From Pseudomonadota bacterium (GTDB lineage Bacteria > Pseudomonadota > Gammaproteobacteria > Xanthomonadales > Xanthomonadaceae), in assembly GCA_023430045.1 (NCBI GenBank), contig JAEZCF010000102.1, forward strand, positions 1 to 14,573: a DNA stretch of 14,573 nucleotides, in the 5' to 3' direction. The notes below the pieces were generated by a model, which was not told the DNA's origin, did not search any database, and worked only from the letters and a program-made list of their open reading frames with translations. The position numbers were made by a program, and so were the translations under genes. Below, one piece after another: positions 14,501 to 14,573 of the stretch (its first letter is position 1; the number at the start of each line of letters is the position of its first letter).

Positions 14501-14561
14501 CGCCGACCGCGCGCTGTACCGTGCCAAGAGCGAAGGCCGCGCACGCACCTGCATCGGGTGA
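11538..14561 (+). CDS. membrane diguanylate cyclase with two-propeller (Reg_prop), Y_Y_Y and GGDEF domains
   Basis: A 1007-aa inner-membrane protein that should make c-di-GMP from two GTP in response to a periplasmic ligand. A signal peptide ends near PLHAAETG. Fourteen Reg_prop blades (typical form D..G.LWVGT..GL.R) run from about residue 65 to 645, enough for two seven-bladed propellers. They are followed by a Y_Y_Y domain (about 690-767), one membrane helix (about 772-793), a coiled-coil linker (about 800-845) and the GGDEF domain (about 850-1005). The catalytic motif is GGEEF (925-929), metal and substrate residues include D884, N892 and D893, and the inhibitory site RDSD (916-919) lies exactly five residues before GGEEF. 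The usual GH of the NDxxGHxxGD motif reads SH (S896). Start chosen as MKFPGNG; ATGs at 11490 and 11571 are also in frame and none has a good ribosome site. It follows the kinase by 156 bp and probably has its own promoter. Confidence 0.93.
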   Translation: MKFPGNGAIAGMRDGWTAGLWQRALAILFAALACVPLHAAETGPPPLRDYAIDVWTSRNGLPHNSLRDIAQTPEGHLWFATWEGLVRYNGLDFTVFDRSTRPGLPDNGVGALLVDRDGGLWVSDSRGNVSHRAAEGRWTTHAHSAPSPQVLINDMDVDSHGRLWLLYEGRGIGSLDHDGHFQYQDPPPGLPMALSFTKMAVDAQDRVWVGTLDGLVLRDTDGVLKRAPAAWGVGEGLVWPYRAPDGVLWIVAGERIHRLQGDQLELVHRVPGQIHMTAMLQDRHGDLWLGTENQGLLRISRHGLERLPAGLNLPGGRVVSLREDAEGSIWAGANGGLYRLRETLFASFTERDGLSGDYVRTVLEDTRRTLWVGSASGLDRRDPDGGFVPVPLHNRGGKAPSVLSLAQGLDGDLWVGTFGDGVFRLDPQGYPRHTYGTDEGMPGGNVRAMSVDAHGVVWAGTQKGVVRIGAEGVSVPQVAGMPGILITALAHDAQDNLWIGTIEGIRVLRGDHVQSIDLTPLGGGRSVFGFQQIGDAMWISSDRGLYRYQDGRLARVGLEQGMPVDTVFQMVPDRVGNVWISSNRGVLRTDMSLLNEVADGRAPRLQVERYNEIDGMANSQANGSSGPAALLRRDGTFWVVTAGGLSTVDPLRLQRFRDRLAPPAVIESVEVDGAPIHWEGPEHASISGGSRVSVSFVGLSYLMSERIRYRTRLQGLDSSWVERGQQRSVEFVGLAPGNYTLHVSAAHPGGEWSDSEAVWSFTIQPFWWQRADVRMVAALLLLAALVAFYRFMIDRYKASNVRLARMVDEATRDLQAQTVHLQALNSEKSELLDRLALQSEAFERQAREDALTGLPNRRAFDEALARDFARSQRSGHPLCLVVLDVDHFKDVNDHHSHSVGDVVLAEVAQVLASACRDSDMPARTGGEEFALLLNDTRLQEASQVCARLHTLFQDHGIWAGVPGLRVSFSAGLVELDADDRTPKLLYQRADRALYRAKSEGRARTCIG

Positions 14562-14573
14562 ACGGTCGTGCCG

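Overview
The window looks like a piece of chromosome from a GC-rich gammaproteobacterium of the Xanthomonadaceae, most likely Stenotrophomonas (S. maltophilia group). The evidence is the overall GC richness, E. coli-like rnr and rlmB, a MacABC pump next to a two-component system, and a pair of GTAG-headed palindromes at 4315-4375 that match the SMAG (Stenotrophomonas GTAG) repeat family. The assignment rests on recognition, not on a database search.

Layout. (1) 1-346, minus strand: two identical tRNA-Leu(CAG) genes. Each has its own sigma70-type promoter, and an intrinsic terminator lies between them. (2) 432-4283, plus strand: rnr (RNase R), a small GFA-fold zinc-thiol protein, and rlmB (23S rRNA 2'-O-methyltransferase). 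The rnr-rlmB pair is also neighbouring in E. coli; here a GFA gene sits between them, with hairpins in both spacers. (3) 4315-4375: an inverted SMAG pair at the convergent 3' ends of rlmB and macC. It supplies the macC stop codon. (4) 4372-9085, minus strand: macA-macB-macC, a complete tripartite ABC efflux pump (adaptor, ATPase/permease, outer-membrane lipoprotein), with ATGA overlaps at both junctions. MacA carries a run of 15 serines. (5) 9086-9243: a 158-bp divergent control region with a 7-bp dyad. (6) 9244-11381, plus strand: an OmpR-type response regulator and a membrane histidine kinase, also joined by an ATGA overlap. They are the obvious candidate regulators of the pump. (7) 11538-14561, plus strand: a membrane diguanylate cyclase whose large periplasmic part is fourteen Reg_prop propeller blades plus a Y_Y_Y domain. 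It has GGEEF and RxxD sites and ends 12 bases before the window does.

How they work together. The first half is translation and RNA housekeeping: leucine tRNAs, RNA decay and rRNA modification. The second half is envelope sensing and output: efflux, a two-component system and c-di-GMP synthesis. All gene families are known and I see no clearly undescribed system. The most distinctive items are the poly-serine tract in MacA, the RNase R basic tail placed at the N-terminus rather than the C-terminus, the SMAG-derived stop codon, the tandem tRNAs that are separately promoted and insulated by a terminator, and the strong hairpin against the GFA ribosome-binding site. No CRISPR array, insertion sequence, prophage or rRNA gene is visible, and no gene-free stretch exceeds 300 bases apart from the tRNA region, which is accounted for.
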